Assembly (NCBI RefSeq): GCF_014384765.1
Contig: NZ_JACRSP010000002.1
Span: 1 to 64,000, forward strand
Direction of reading: 5' to 3'
DNA length: 64,000 bases
DNA from: Feifania hominis
GTDB taxonomy: Bacteria; Bacillota; Clostridia; Oscillospirales; Feifaniaceae
Part shown: one piece after another, positions 49,101-56,929 of the stretch
Position numbering within the stretch: the stretch's first letter is position 1
How the letters are laid out: every line of letters begins with the position of its first letter
The notes under the pieces: model-generated
What the model saw: the letters and a program-made list of their open reading frames with translations, nothing else
What the model was told of the DNA's origin: nothing
The model's database searches: none
Position numbers and translations under genes: made by a program

Positions 49101-51543
49101 CACCACCGTTCTCGTGACCTACGACGGCAACGGGGACGGTGATTCTGTAACCGGCGTTCCGGCGGCGCAGAGCAAAACCTTTGACGGGACTGGCGGGGCT
49201 TACTTCACCATCGCCTCCCCCGAGAGTATGACCCGGGAGGGCTATACGTTCCTGAAGTGGAACAACAAGAAAGAATACCCCAGCGGTGATCCCTATAAGG
49301 TGGGACACGACACCTGGATTCAAAGCGACATCACCCTCTACGCCATCTGGGGTAAGAACGTGCTGGAGGTCACCGCCCCCGACGGAACGACGACCCGATA
49401 CCCCACTCTGAGCATGGCCTTTGAAAAGGCCCCGAGCGGCAGCACCATCAAGGTGCTCGAGAGCTATACCGATGTGGAGGGAATGGCCGGCCTGTTTGTC
49501 GAAAGCGAGGACCCGGCGCAGCACAAGACACTCACGCTTGATTTAAACGGAAAAACCGTGGAGGCTTTCCTCTCGCTGGGCAACGGCAGCCTGACCCTGA
49601 AAGACGAAGCCGGCGGCGGCCGACTGAGCGGATATATCCAGCAGAGGGGCGGCCGGCTGACCGTCGAGGGCGGCACCTACGGCGGGCTGATGACCTACGC
49701 CTACTCCACCGTGGATGACCATACGCCCACCGCCCTTTCGCAGCTGTCCTTGAAGGGCGGCACATTCCTGGGGGCTGATATGCTGGGCGACGGCGCCAAC
49801 TACGGCATTTTGGTCCTCTCCGATGCCGGCGAAGACGAGGCCGAGGCCTTTCTCACCGGCGCGGTCGCCGATGGAAAGCGGCTTGACAGAGAGATCATGT
49901 TGAAGAGCGAGTCCGCCGGTGAGGAAGAGTCGTATTATTACGCTTACGCAGAGGGGCCCGTCCATATCTTTGATCAAGGTGAGCACGTCATCACCGGCGA
50001 TGTGGAGGACAGCAGTCACACTCCGGCCGCCGGTGTGGCCGTCGCTCTGAAACAGGGCGGAAAAACCATTGCCGAAACCACCACCGACGCCGAGGGCAAA
50101 TATACCTTCTACGCGCCCGCCGGATTCTACAACATCGTGGCCACCCAGGGGGATAAGATCATGACCGTTTTGATCGAGGTGAAGACCGGGGATCTGGCTG
50201 TGGATACGATCACTCTGCCCGGCGACGATGTGAATTCCGAGTTGGTAATCAGCGGCACCACTACCCCAGCTGTGGTGGTGGGCGGCCTGGAAAGGGTGGC
50301 TCAGGCGGTCAAGGACGAAAGTGCGGCAACCTCTGTCACTGTCACCATGACGGTGGAGAGCCGGACCGAGGATACCGCTGAAAACGCCGATGCCATCAAG
50401 GCGGCCGCCCCTGGTAAAACTCTGAATTATCTCGACATCAAGATTGAGAAAAAGCTCGACAACGGCGACCCGCAGGCAATAAGCGACACCGGCAATACGG
50501 TTATGGAGATTGTGGTACCCTTTGACTTCGCCGGGAAACGCACAGACAGTGTGACAGTCTACCGCTATCATGGTACACAGGCCGAAGCCCTGACAGCGAG
50601 TGACACCCGGGCCGGCGGAACGTTCCGGCTGGATGTCGCCAACGGCCGCATTCACATTTATGCCAGTAAATTTTCCACCTACGCCATCGGCTATACCGCG
50701 TCCTCTACCTCTTCTGATGGCAGCGGCACGATCACCCATGCCATTGCCGTTAAGAGTGTCGAACACGGAACGGTCAAAACCAGCCATATCCGAGCTTCCA
50801 GCGGTCAAATCATCGCTGTAACACCCACACCGGATGAGGGATATGCCCCGGTCTGCGTCACTGTGACCGACAGCCTCGGCAATGAGCTTAAGCTCACCCG
50901 TCAGGACGATGGGAGCTACACCTTTACCATGCCCGCGCGAAGCGTCACCGTGGCGGTGGTCTTCGCCCTGGAGAGCGATTACACAACCTGTCCCCGTGAC
51001 AGCAGCTGCCCCATGGCGGACTATGTAGATGCCGACCCCCATGCCTGGTACCACGACGGCATCCATTTCTGTCTGGAGCACGGTCTGATGCACGGCTATG
51101 GAGAGGGACGCTTTGCCCCCGACGACACCCTGACTCGTGCCATGCTGGTTCAGATCCTTTACAATAAGGAGGGCAACCCGGCCGTGAGCGATGCGTTCAC
51201 GTTCCAGGATGTTTTGCAGCATACATGGTATGCGGATGCTGTCCGCTGGGCGTCAGCCAGCGGCGTGGTGACCGGATACAGCGCCGAAGCTTTTGGCCCG
51301 GAGGATGCGATCACCCGTGAGCAGCTTGCCACCATGCTCTGGAGGTATGCGGGAAAGCCTGCGGAAGATGCGGAAATAACTTTCCTTGATGCCGATCAGA
51401 TCAGCGCCTGGGCATTGGATGCCATGCGCTGGGCTGTAAGAGAGGGAATCATGGAGGGCAAAGGCAACGGCATTCTCGACCCGACAGGCAGAGCTACCCG
51501 CGCCGAGACAGCTCAGATGCTCAAAAACTTTATGGAAAAGTAA
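46144..51543 (+). CDS. Giant S-layer-anchored multidomain surface protein
   Basis: A 1799-residue exported protein; ATG after AGGAAGGATG. Signal peptide MKKRLLSLALALCLCLGLLPVSALA. Residues about 40-700 are rich in right-handed beta-helix-like repeats (GG.L.L.GG..TA.GG). Then come Ig/MBG-like segments, a fibronectin III-like module (about 895-985), an InlB-type B-repeat (VLVTYDGNGDGD...EGYTFLKWNNKK, about 990-1075), more beta-helix, a carboxypeptidase-regulatory/Cna-B-like domain (about 1280-1360), an ASP-rich region, and three SLH repeats (about 1625-1797). No catalytic domain is seen. It probably binds host or plant glycans or acts as an adhesin. It forms a single-gene unit. Confidence 0.88.
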   Translation: MKKRLLSLALALCLCLGLLPVSALAADAPLTEPLSFKSSTADTSGDGYSWDKATCTLTLDGLNLQTSNEEWALDLGSNTTIVLVDNSVNTITNSSTGKFYGIKCAGNLTIKGSGTLNVVTQTPEDSMPYDIYALNLSKSLVVEEGVTLNVTASKAEYSSRGIYLGGSLFLNGGTVTAVGGESTKTDFHRTNISVGVYSYGTSSRIIVSGGSLTATGTTVQNGNSYGVYGEDGIIADAGRVTASGETQALAWGSDSDPFAKPDSSDYSDFKAGDDADTAVTVESYTNEPYVSFTASSNHRHTLCVNTNSHGKDTCSHAEETWIAWNQSDALPTGGNYFLATDVTLTSSSKAHINDATLNLCLNGHSITYTTDDWNGSDNANGPINVNQGGTLNLSDCQAGSVTYRFREDGMLWVKDEAGPFVVNSGYITGKPNAGFVHVNGGTFNLWNGALINNTNGTSTDAKGLNLEKGTANLYGGQLSGNNDTGIKATGGNLNLYGAVISDNYVNGAQIGKPGSTDRVTVLLADKTVIRDNDRGGIRLYGYVDFTMTGGSITGNDASTASLYCGGDNTITITGGEITGNIHDPGSSHDSSSGAGGIQLKDDDVLTISGDALFSGNHDEDGTTACDLNFYNYDSSFEPVRIAGPLAKPASPAAVYANKPKYLQTSAFTSGWATHMADAEISDYFVSYDPTYTIAKNASGELVFAINHTHNWTYAANGATITATCGSANCTATDTSLTISAPALTTVGGAESAAATLSASTLAGASVSASSIKYAQKSGESWSDLNAAPTGVGNYKASITVGGATASAEYTISKAASSVTTPPAGVKDMVYSQTAKTLITAGVASGGTMQYSLDGTSWSEDLPTGTDAGTYTVWYKVVGDADHADTAPASVSAVIAQADAGTMGSIEVMDITGSSAAVRVAEADWAKALEYSIDGGNTWKAVSVSDGKFTVTGLTKATEYTIQVREQESKNYKASASVSDTFTTLNVTTVLVTYDGNGDGDSVTGVPAAQSKTFDGTGGAYFTIASPESMTREGYTFLKWNNKKEYPSGDPYKVGHDTWIQSDITLYAIWGKNVLEVTAPDGTTTRYPTLSMAFEKAPSGSTIKVLESYTDVEGMAGLFVESEDPAQHKTLTLDLNGKTVEAFLSLGNGSLTLKDEAGGGRLSGYIQQRGGRLTVEGGTYGGLMTYAYSTVDDHTPTALSQLSLKGGTFLGADMLGDGANYGILVLSDAGEDEAEAFLTGAVADGKRLDREIMLKSESAGEEESYYYAYAEGPVHIFDQGEHVITGDVEDSSHTPAAGVAVALKQGGKTIAETTTDAEGKYTFYAPAGFYNIVATQGDKIMTVLIEVKTGDLAVDTITLPGDDVNSELVISGTTTPAVVVGGLERVAQAVKDESAATSVTVTMTVESRTEDTAENADAIKAAAPGKTLNYLDIKIEKKLDNGDPQAISDTGNTVMEIVVPFDFAGKRTDSVTVYRYHGTQAEALTASDTRAGGTFRLDVANGRIHIYASKFSTYAIGYTASSTSSDGSGTITHAIAVKSVEHGTVKTSHIRASSGQIIAVTPTPDEGYAPVCVTVTDSLGNELKLTRQDDGSYTFTMPARSVTVAVVFALESDYTTCPRDSSCPMADYVDADPHAWYHDGIHFCLEHGLMHGYGEGRFAPDDTLTRAMLVQILYNKEGNPAVSDAFTFQDVLQHTWYADAVRWASASGVVTGYSAEAFGPEDAITREQLATMLWRYAGKPAEDAEITFLDADQISAWALDAMRWAVREGIMEGKGNGILDPTGRATRAETAQMLKNFMEK

Positions 51544-51562
51544 CCCGATACACAGAAGCGGC

Positions 51563-51610
51563 AAAAAAGCGGACTGTCTGCCCATGTTAGGGCACACAGT
51601 CCGCTTTTCT
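51563..51610 (+). terminator. Terminator of the giant surface-protein gene
   Basis: AAAAAAGCGGACTGT.TGCCC pairs with GGGCA.ACAGTCCGCTTTT, 20 bases after the stop. Confidence 0.85.
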
Positions 51611-51683
51611 GTACTTCCAGCCCCGCTCGACACAGCGGCGGCCGGGCAAACACAAGTTTTTGACACAGACGCAAAAGTGTAAA

Positions 51684-51712
51684 TTGACAGATGTTTTGGA
51701 ATCTGCTTTAAT
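51684..51712 (+). promoter_or_regulatory. Promoter of the degV gene
   Basis: A perfect TTGACA, 17 bases, TTTAAT, about 58 bases upstream of the ATG. Confidence 0.65.
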
Positions 51713-51769
51713 AGAACTGTAATTATTTGTCATATCTGCGGCATTTTACAGAGAAAGTGAGAGGATTTC

Positions 51770-52657
51770 ATGGCCAATTATATTCTCAGCTGCTGTTCAA
51801 CGGCTGATCTTTCAAAAGAGCATTTTGAAAATAGAGACATCCACTACATCTGCTTTCACTACGAGCTTGATGGCAAACAGTATCCCGACGATCTCGGACA
51901 GACCATGCCCTTTAAGGAGTTTTACCGCGCCATGGCAAACGGCGCCGAGACTAGGACCTCCCAGGTGAACGTGGAGGAGTTTGTCGACTACTTCACGCCC
52001 TTTCTGGAACAGGGAAAGGACATTTTGCATGTCACCCTCTCCTCTGGTATCTCGGGTGTGCTCAACTCCGCCAATGCCGCGAGAGACGAACTGCTTGAGA
52101 AGTATCCCGACCGCAAAATTTACATCGTCGACTCGCTCGGCGCCTCTTCGGGCTACGGTCTGTTGATGGACCGGCTTGCCGATCTGCGCGACGAGGGCAT
52201 GGAGCTTGACGAGCTTTACGCCTGGGCGCTGGAGCACCGGCTCCACCTGCACCACTGGTTCTTCTCCACCGATCTGACTTTCTATGTCAAAGGCGGGCGC
52301 ATCACCAAGGCCGCCGGCTGGTTCGGCACGGTTCTCTCCATCTGCCCGCTGCTCAATATGGACAATCTGGGCCGTCTGATTCCGCGCAGTAAAATCCGCG
52401 GCAAAAAGCAGGTGATCAAAGAGATTGTCAACCGCATGGAGCAGCACGCGAAAGACGGGCTCAACTACAGCGGCAAGTGCTATATCTCAAACTCCGACTG
52501 TTACGAGGACGCCCGCGCAGTCGCAGACCTCGTCGAAGCCCGATTCAAAAAGCTCAACGGCCCGGTCGTGATCAACAGCGTGGGCACCACAATCGGCAGC
52601 CACACCGGCCCCGGCACCGTCGCCCTCTTCTTCTGGGGCGATGAGCGCACCGAATAA
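51770..52657 (+). CDS. DegV-family fatty-acid-binding protein
   Basis: A 295-residue DegV protein with ATG after GAGAGGATTTC. Family features are visible: STADLS at the N-terminus (ligand-carboxylate contact), RTSQVNVEEF, HVTLSSGISGVLNSANAARDEL, IVDSLGASSGYGLL, and G-x-G near GTTIGSHTGPGTVALFFWG. DegV (FakB-like) proteins bind a single fatty acid, which is then phosphorylated by FakA. No FakA partner is nearby. The gene is a one-gene unit with its own strong promoter and terminator. Confidence 0.92.
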   Translation: MANYILSCCSTADLSKEHFENRDIHYICFHYELDGKQYPDDLGQTMPFKEFYRAMANGAETRTSQVNVEEFVDYFTPFLEQGKDILHVTLSSGISGVLNSANAARDELLEKYPDRKIYIVDSLGASSGYGLLMDRLADLRDEGMELDELYAWALEHRLHLHHWFFSTDLTFYVKGGRITKAAGWFGTVLSICPLLNMDNLGRLIPRSKIRGKKQVIKEIVNRMEQHAKDGLNYSGKCYISNSDCYEDARAVADLVEARFKKLNGPVVINSVGTTIGSHTGPGTVALFFWGDERTE

Positions 52658-52664
52658 AACCAGT

Positions 52665-52699
52665 AAAAGCGGCCCGTCAAAGACAGGCCGCTTTTGTTT
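52665..52699 (+). terminator. Terminator of the degV gene
   Basis: AAAAGCGGCC pairs with GGCCGCTTTT, followed by GTTT, eight bases after the stop. Confidence 0.8.
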
Positions 52700-52748
52700 C
52701 GAGCACGGCGGCCGCGCGATGTCGTTTTAAGCGAGGCTGTCCGCTCTA

Positions 52749-52777
52749 TTTGCGCAATTTCGCGCAAAACCTATACT
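52749..52777 (+). promoter_or_regulatory. Promoter with overlapping operator-like dyad
   Basis: TTTGCG (52749-52754), 17 bases, TATACT (52772-52777). A TTTGCGC/GCGCAAA dyad with a six-base centre (52749-52768) covers the -35 box and most of the spacer, as in repressor-controlled promoters. Confidence 0.55.
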
Positions 52778-52887
52778 ATAATAATTTGACAAAACTTTCG
52801 GGTTGCAGCCCGGTGTCTTTTGCAACGTTTCAACATCTGCTCTCGTCTAATCAATTGGGAAAGCAAGTAACAAATGGAGGGTTTTTT

Positions 52888-55578
52888 ATGAAGCGGTTTC
52901 TGTCCTGCGCACTCAGTCTGATACTTTTGGTGTCGCTGCTTGCCGGTGTGCCGGCGCTGCCCGTCTACGCCGATGATATTCTGGAGGGCGGCGACCTGGT
53001 TTTGAGTGAAGTTTCTCACTCCTCTGCAAAAACCGAGGTGGACGCCTCCCAGTCGGTCGAACTGACGCTGACGGTAGGCTACACGTTTCAGGGAACGGTC
53101 GATCTCGTTCAGGGAATATCCATCCACTACGATAAGGCAAAATATCCCCATGCCATTGCGCAGTTTCCCGACGGCTCCGTTGCCGAGGTCGGCGGTGCAG
53201 CCGTCAGAATGAGGGTGGTCTACCAGAAAAAAGACGACAACAATCTCTATTGGACTGACTATACCATCCGCGTGATTCGCGCCGAGCAGAGTACCGCCAC
53301 ATTCACCGGCTCCATCAAGAAGAGCCTGACCGCGCCGGCGAGTGTCACCATCACGGCGGATGAATTCACCTCCCGCTACCAGAAGAACGATGAGGGAGAG
53401 CTCTATAGCCTTGTCATTGAGGGTGTCAACCCCTCTTTCGGTACTCTGAAGTACGGCGGGCGAAACTACGAATACGGCACGAGCTTTCGCCTCGCCGATC
53501 TCAAGAGCAGCCCTCTGACTTTCACTGCATCCGACGGCGGCGACGTCTCCTATCTTGTCAGCGGCTACACCAGGGAGGAGCCCGAAAAGCCGGTCGGCAC
53601 CATTATTTTGCAAATTGTGGCAAGCGCTGCTTCGACCGAGAACATTACACTTCAGACCAAGTACGATACTCCCGTCTCCCTGACGGCCGCTCCCTTTGAA
53701 ACCGTCTGCAAAAAAGTGCTCGACGAAGAACTGAGCCATGTGATGTTCACTCTGCCCTCCACGAGCTATGGAAAGCTCTACACTGGCTATACCAGCGCCG
53801 CAAAACCGGGCACCGCGGTGGCTGAGGACCGGGAGTATTACCGCGGCAAGTCGCCGGAACTCTCGAGTGTGAGCTTCGTTCCGAAGAGCGGCTACTCCGG
53901 CACTGTCACCATCAACTACACCGGCGTGGGAGTGGAGGGACACTCGTTCACCGGCAAACTTCTCATCGAAGTCTCCAAGCGCAGTCAGACGATTGTCTCC
54001 TACGCCACCAATGACAAGACGCCTCAGACTTTCTCCAGTACTGATTTTAACACTGTCTGTTCCTATGAAAAGGGCAAGACTCTCTCCCATGTGGTCTTTA
54101 CGCTTCCATCCTCGAGTTACGGAAAACTCTACTATAGCTACTCCTCGCCCTCAGACACCGGTACGGCGGTGAGCAACAAGACCAAATATTATCGCAGCGG
54201 CTCCCCTAACCTGTCGGATATCACCTTCGTTCCCAAAGAGGGGTACAGTGGAACCGTGTTGATCTCCTACACCGGCTATGATGTCGACGGCGGCAGCTAC
54301 AGCGGTCAGGTTGAGATAGTCGTCTCCAAAACGGAGGAACAGACGCTCAGTTACTATATGGAGCAGGGTGGAGTTTTGACTCTATCCTCCGACGATCTCA
54401 ACAGCGCCAGCAAGAGCGCAACCGGTTCCAATCTCTCCTATGTGAAGTTCACACTCCCCTCCTCCAGCTACGGCAAGCTCTACTATGACTATTCCGTCAA
54501 CGGCAATTACGACTCGGCGGTCTCCTCGAGCACCAAATACTACCGCAGCTCTTCGCCCTACCTCTCTGCGGTGAGCTTTGTGCCGAAGAGCACGTTTACC
54601 GGAAGCGTCACGCTCACCTATACCGGAACCAGTACCGGCGGTTACTCTTTCACCGGAAAAATAAAAGTCTATGTCGGTAAGCCCGTAAAATATCAGACCG
54701 GCAGCGGCTCCAGCGTCGCCTTTGACAGCGCCGACTTCAACGCTGCCTGTAAAAACGCAACCGGGCGGACGTTGAATTATGTCAAATTCACTCTGCCATC
54801 GAAGAGCAGCGGTACGCTTTACTATGATTTCACTTCCCTCTCACAGTACGGCTCAAAAGTCTCTTCAAGCACCAAGTACTACCGCAGCTCTTCCCCCTAT
54901 CTCTCCTCGGTCAGTTTTGTGCCGGCCGAAGGGTACAGCGGCACAGTGAGCATCTCCTACACCGGCTACGACAGCGAGGGATACAGCTTCACCGGAAAAG
55001 TCGCCGTAGAGGTGACGCAGCCGCGCGACAGTTCCCGCTATTTTAGGGATGTCACCAAAAGTCACAAGTGGGCGGTAGAAGCCATTGACAATCTCTATGA
55101 GGAAAAAATTGTCGGCGGTGTCGGCGACAGCACGTTTCAGCCTCAGAGCAACATCACCCGCGGCGACTTTATTTTGATGCTCAGCCGGGCCTTTGACTTT
55201 AAGGGCACCAGTTCCAATCCGTTTCGAGATGTTCCGAGAAACAGCTACTACTACGATGCCATCACCGCAGCCAAAGTGCTCGGCATCGCCCAGGGCTCCG
55301 ACGGCTACTTCCGCCCGGGTGACCCGCTCACCCGCGAGGACGCCATGGTTCTCGTCATGCGAACGCTTGACACCTATGATCGCTCACTGACCAAGGGCAG
55401 TTACTCAAATTTGTCTGGCTTTGTGGATCGGTCTGACATCTCCTCCTACGCGATGGAATCGGTCGCGACGCTGGTTCGCGCCGAACTTATCCAGGGCGAC
55501 GGCGACACCATCAATCCCAAGGGGCGTATGACCCGCGCCGAGATGGCTGTGCTTCTCTACCGGGTTATCAAATACTGA
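52888..55578 (+). CDS. S-layer-anchored surface protein with tandem beta modules
   Basis: An 896-residue exported protein. ATG 52888 follows GGAGGG; a signal peptide (MKRFLSCALSLILLVSLLAGVPALPVYA) begins it, whereas upstream in-frame starts would not. After about 250 residues of unique sequence come at least four tandem modules of about 110 residues with the same core: V.FTLPS.SYGKLYY.Y......V...TKYYRS.SP.LS.V.FVP..GYSG.V.I.YTG....G.SFTGK. Three SLH repeats (about residues 710-896) anchor it to the cell wall. Function is structural or adhesive by architecture; no enzyme motif is visible. Confidence 0.88.
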   Translation: MKRFLSCALSLILLVSLLAGVPALPVYADDILEGGDLVLSEVSHSSAKTEVDASQSVELTLTVGYTFQGTVDLVQGISIHYDKAKYPHAIAQFPDGSVAEVGGAAVRMRVVYQKKDDNNLYWTDYTIRVIRAEQSTATFTGSIKKSLTAPASVTITADEFTSRYQKNDEGELYSLVIEGVNPSFGTLKYGGRNYEYGTSFRLADLKSSPLTFTASDGGDVSYLVSGYTREEPEKPVGTIILQIVASAASTENITLQTKYDTPVSLTAAPFETVCKKVLDEELSHVMFTLPSTSYGKLYTGYTSAAKPGTAVAEDREYYRGKSPELSSVSFVPKSGYSGTVTINYTGVGVEGHSFTGKLLIEVSKRSQTIVSYATNDKTPQTFSSTDFNTVCSYEKGKTLSHVVFTLPSSSYGKLYYSYSSPSDTGTAVSNKTKYYRSGSPNLSDITFVPKEGYSGTVLISYTGYDVDGGSYSGQVEIVVSKTEEQTLSYYMEQGGVLTLSSDDLNSASKSATGSNLSYVKFTLPSSSYGKLYYDYSVNGNYDSAVSSSTKYYRSSSPYLSAVSFVPKSTFTGSVTLTYTGTSTGGYSFTGKIKVYVGKPVKYQTGSGSSVAFDSADFNAACKNATGRTLNYVKFTLPSKSSGTLYYDFTSLSQYGSKVSSSTKYYRSSSPYLSSVSFVPAEGYSGTVSISYTGYDSEGYSFTGKVAVEVTQPRDSSRYFRDVTKSHKWAVEAIDNLYEEKIVGGVGDSTFQPQSNITRGDFILMLSRAFDFKGTSSNPFRDVPRNSYYYDAITAAKVLGIAQGSDGYFRPGDPLTREDAMVLVMRTLDTYDRSLTKGSYSNLSGFVDRSDISSYAMESVATLVRAELIQGDGDTINPKGRMTRAEMAVLLYRVIKY

Positions 55579-55591
55579 GCTGATTCAAAGG

Positions 55592-55627
55592 AAAGCGGCG
55601 CATCCGATCGGATGCGCCGCTTTTGTT
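55592..55627 (+). terminator. Terminator of the tandem-module surface gene
   Basis: AAAGCGGCGCATCCG pairs with CGGATGCGCCGCTTT, followed by TGTTT, 14 bases after the stop. Confidence 0.88.
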
Positions 55628-55633
55628 TATCCT

Positions 55634-56416
55634 CTAGAGTACAATGCTGGAACTGTGCCCGATCCAGGTGCAGTTTCTCGCAGCCCCCAGCACCCTGCCC
55701 ACAACACGAAATTCGTCGTCTTCACCGACAGTGATCTTTCTCTTTCCATTGAGGGAAACAATCCTGACCGACCTGCCCTTTCTCTGGTAACGCCCGACAT
55801 AGCCCTCGCGCTGAAGCAGGAATACGCCGAGCTGGCCATTTGTCAGCTCCCCCTCTTTTACAGCCAGAAGCGTCCCCTTCGGGTAGAGCGGCTCGAGGTC
55901 CTGGCTGACGAGCTTGATTAGAAAGTCAGCCTGCGCAGTTGCGGCGTTGCGTTCTATCTCATAGAGATCGACACAGACCGCGTCAACATAGATGCCGCTG
56001 TGGCCATTGGCAACAGGAATATAGCAAAAAAGCTGTCTTTTCTCCTCACTGCGCTGTGTACCGCGGCAAAAATCGTAGCCGTCCAAAAGCAGCTCCAGCG
56101 ACCGCTTCCCCGACTCCGACAGCGCCCGGATCCGGCGCAGCAGCTGCACTTCGTCGGCGCTGACTGCCACGGTTCCGACGCCCCGCGAGACGACAACCTG
56201 CTCGCAGACTGTGTCAATCGTGTCGTCAATGAGATAGCGCACTGTTACACCCAGGGCATTGGCAAGGTTGGTCAGCGTCCTTGTCGCCGGATTTCGGATT
56301 GCGCCGCAGAGCAGTTTGTTGAGCGTGCCCACCGGAACGCCGGAGATGGCCGACAATTCCGCTGTTGTCAGATGGTGTTTTCGTTTGAGATAAACCAATT
56401 TTTCCGCGAGTGCCAC
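55634..56416 (-). CDS. XRE/S24-like transcriptional regulator lacking the protease dyad
   Basis: A 260-residue protein with a GTG start. The N-terminal XRE helix-turn-helix (residues 5-65) is LTTAELSAISGVPVGTLNKLLCG. The C-terminal part has the S24 (LexA/CI) beta fold: FLIKLVSQDLEPLYPKGTLLAVKEGELTNGQLGVFLLQREGYVGRYQRKG. The canonical GDSM.P sequence is replaced by SQDLEP, and the catalytic Lys of the VKR motif by Gly, so self-cleavage should not occur. It probably represses through dimerisation and may sense a signal other than RecA filaments. It is divergent from the small gene at 56654, with a possible promoter between them. Confidence 0.82.
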   Translation of the reverse strand: MALAEKLVYLKRKHHLTTAELSAISGVPVGTLNKLLCGAIRNPATRTLTNLANALGVTVRYLIDDTIDTVCEQVVVSRGVGTVAVSADEVQLLRRIRALSESGKRSLELLLDGYDFCRGTQRSEEKRQLFCYIPVANGHSGIYVDAVCVDLYEIERNAATAQADFLIKLVSQDLEPLYPKGTLLAVKEGELTNGQLGVFLLQREGYVGRYQRKGRSVRIVSLNGKRKITVGEDDEFRVVGRVLGAARNCTWIGHSSSIVL

Positions 56417-56507
56417 TGTTCTCGTGTTCCTCCCTGTCGAATTATCTACTCAGATAACCACAAGCGGTAAAATTTGCCTCAAATTTGCTACATTTTGTCA
56501 GATCATC

Positions 56508-56536
56508 TTGACTTTGGCGATAAAATACATCATATT
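56508..56536 (+). promoter_or_regulatory. Possible promoter of the small gene at 56654
   Basis: TTGACT, 17 bases, CATATT, with an ATACAT/ATGTAT inverted repeat across the -10 box. It faces away from the XRE/S24 gene and may be its target. Confidence 0.45.
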
Positions 56537-56653
56537 GTATGTATGCGGTCAAGATTCAACAAGATCTACAGTTGATTCTGACTGCATGAAAACCGCTTGC
56601 GCATAGGATGCTATGCAGGCGGAGATTTATGAAGTGGAAGGAGTGTGTGGAAG

Positions 56654-56851
56654 ATGGCATGTACCTATCGCGTGTACCTGGATAGAACCGTCGCGCCGCC
56701 CATGTTCGGCATCGAGTCGACAAAGGGCATTCGTTCGCGCCGGCTCTCTACGGATTACCGCGCTGTGTATCAGCTTGCGCAGCAGTGCAACATACACGGG
56801 CTCTCCCCCATCCATCTTTACGATGTGGTGGAGGATTTCTGCAGGAAGTAA
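56654..56851 (+). CDS. Small conserved protein, DUF6514-like
   Basis: A 65-residue protein. ATG 56654 has AAGGAG ten bases upstream; GTG 56645 is a less likely start. The ending LSPIHLYDVVEDFC and the internal YGI-like FGIEST...ISTDY pattern resemble a small Clostridia family recalled as DUF6514. It has no membrane segment or metal site. Function is unknown. Confidence 0.55.
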   Translation: MACTYRVYLDRTVAPPMFGIESTKGIRSRRLSTDYRAVYQLAQQCNIHGLSPIHLYDVVEDFCRK

Positions 56852-56891
56852 CGGGACTTTTCGGAGGGAAAAAGCAAAGATAGGGATTCAT

Positions 56892-56922
56892 AAAAGAGCC
56901 GCGTTAACACGCGGCTCTTTTA
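56892..56922. terminator. Bidirectional terminator
   Basis: AAAAGAGCCGCG pairs with CGCGGCTCTTTT. It serves the small gene and the convergent PfkB kinase gene. Confidence 0.85.
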
Positions 56923-56929
56923 TTGCACT

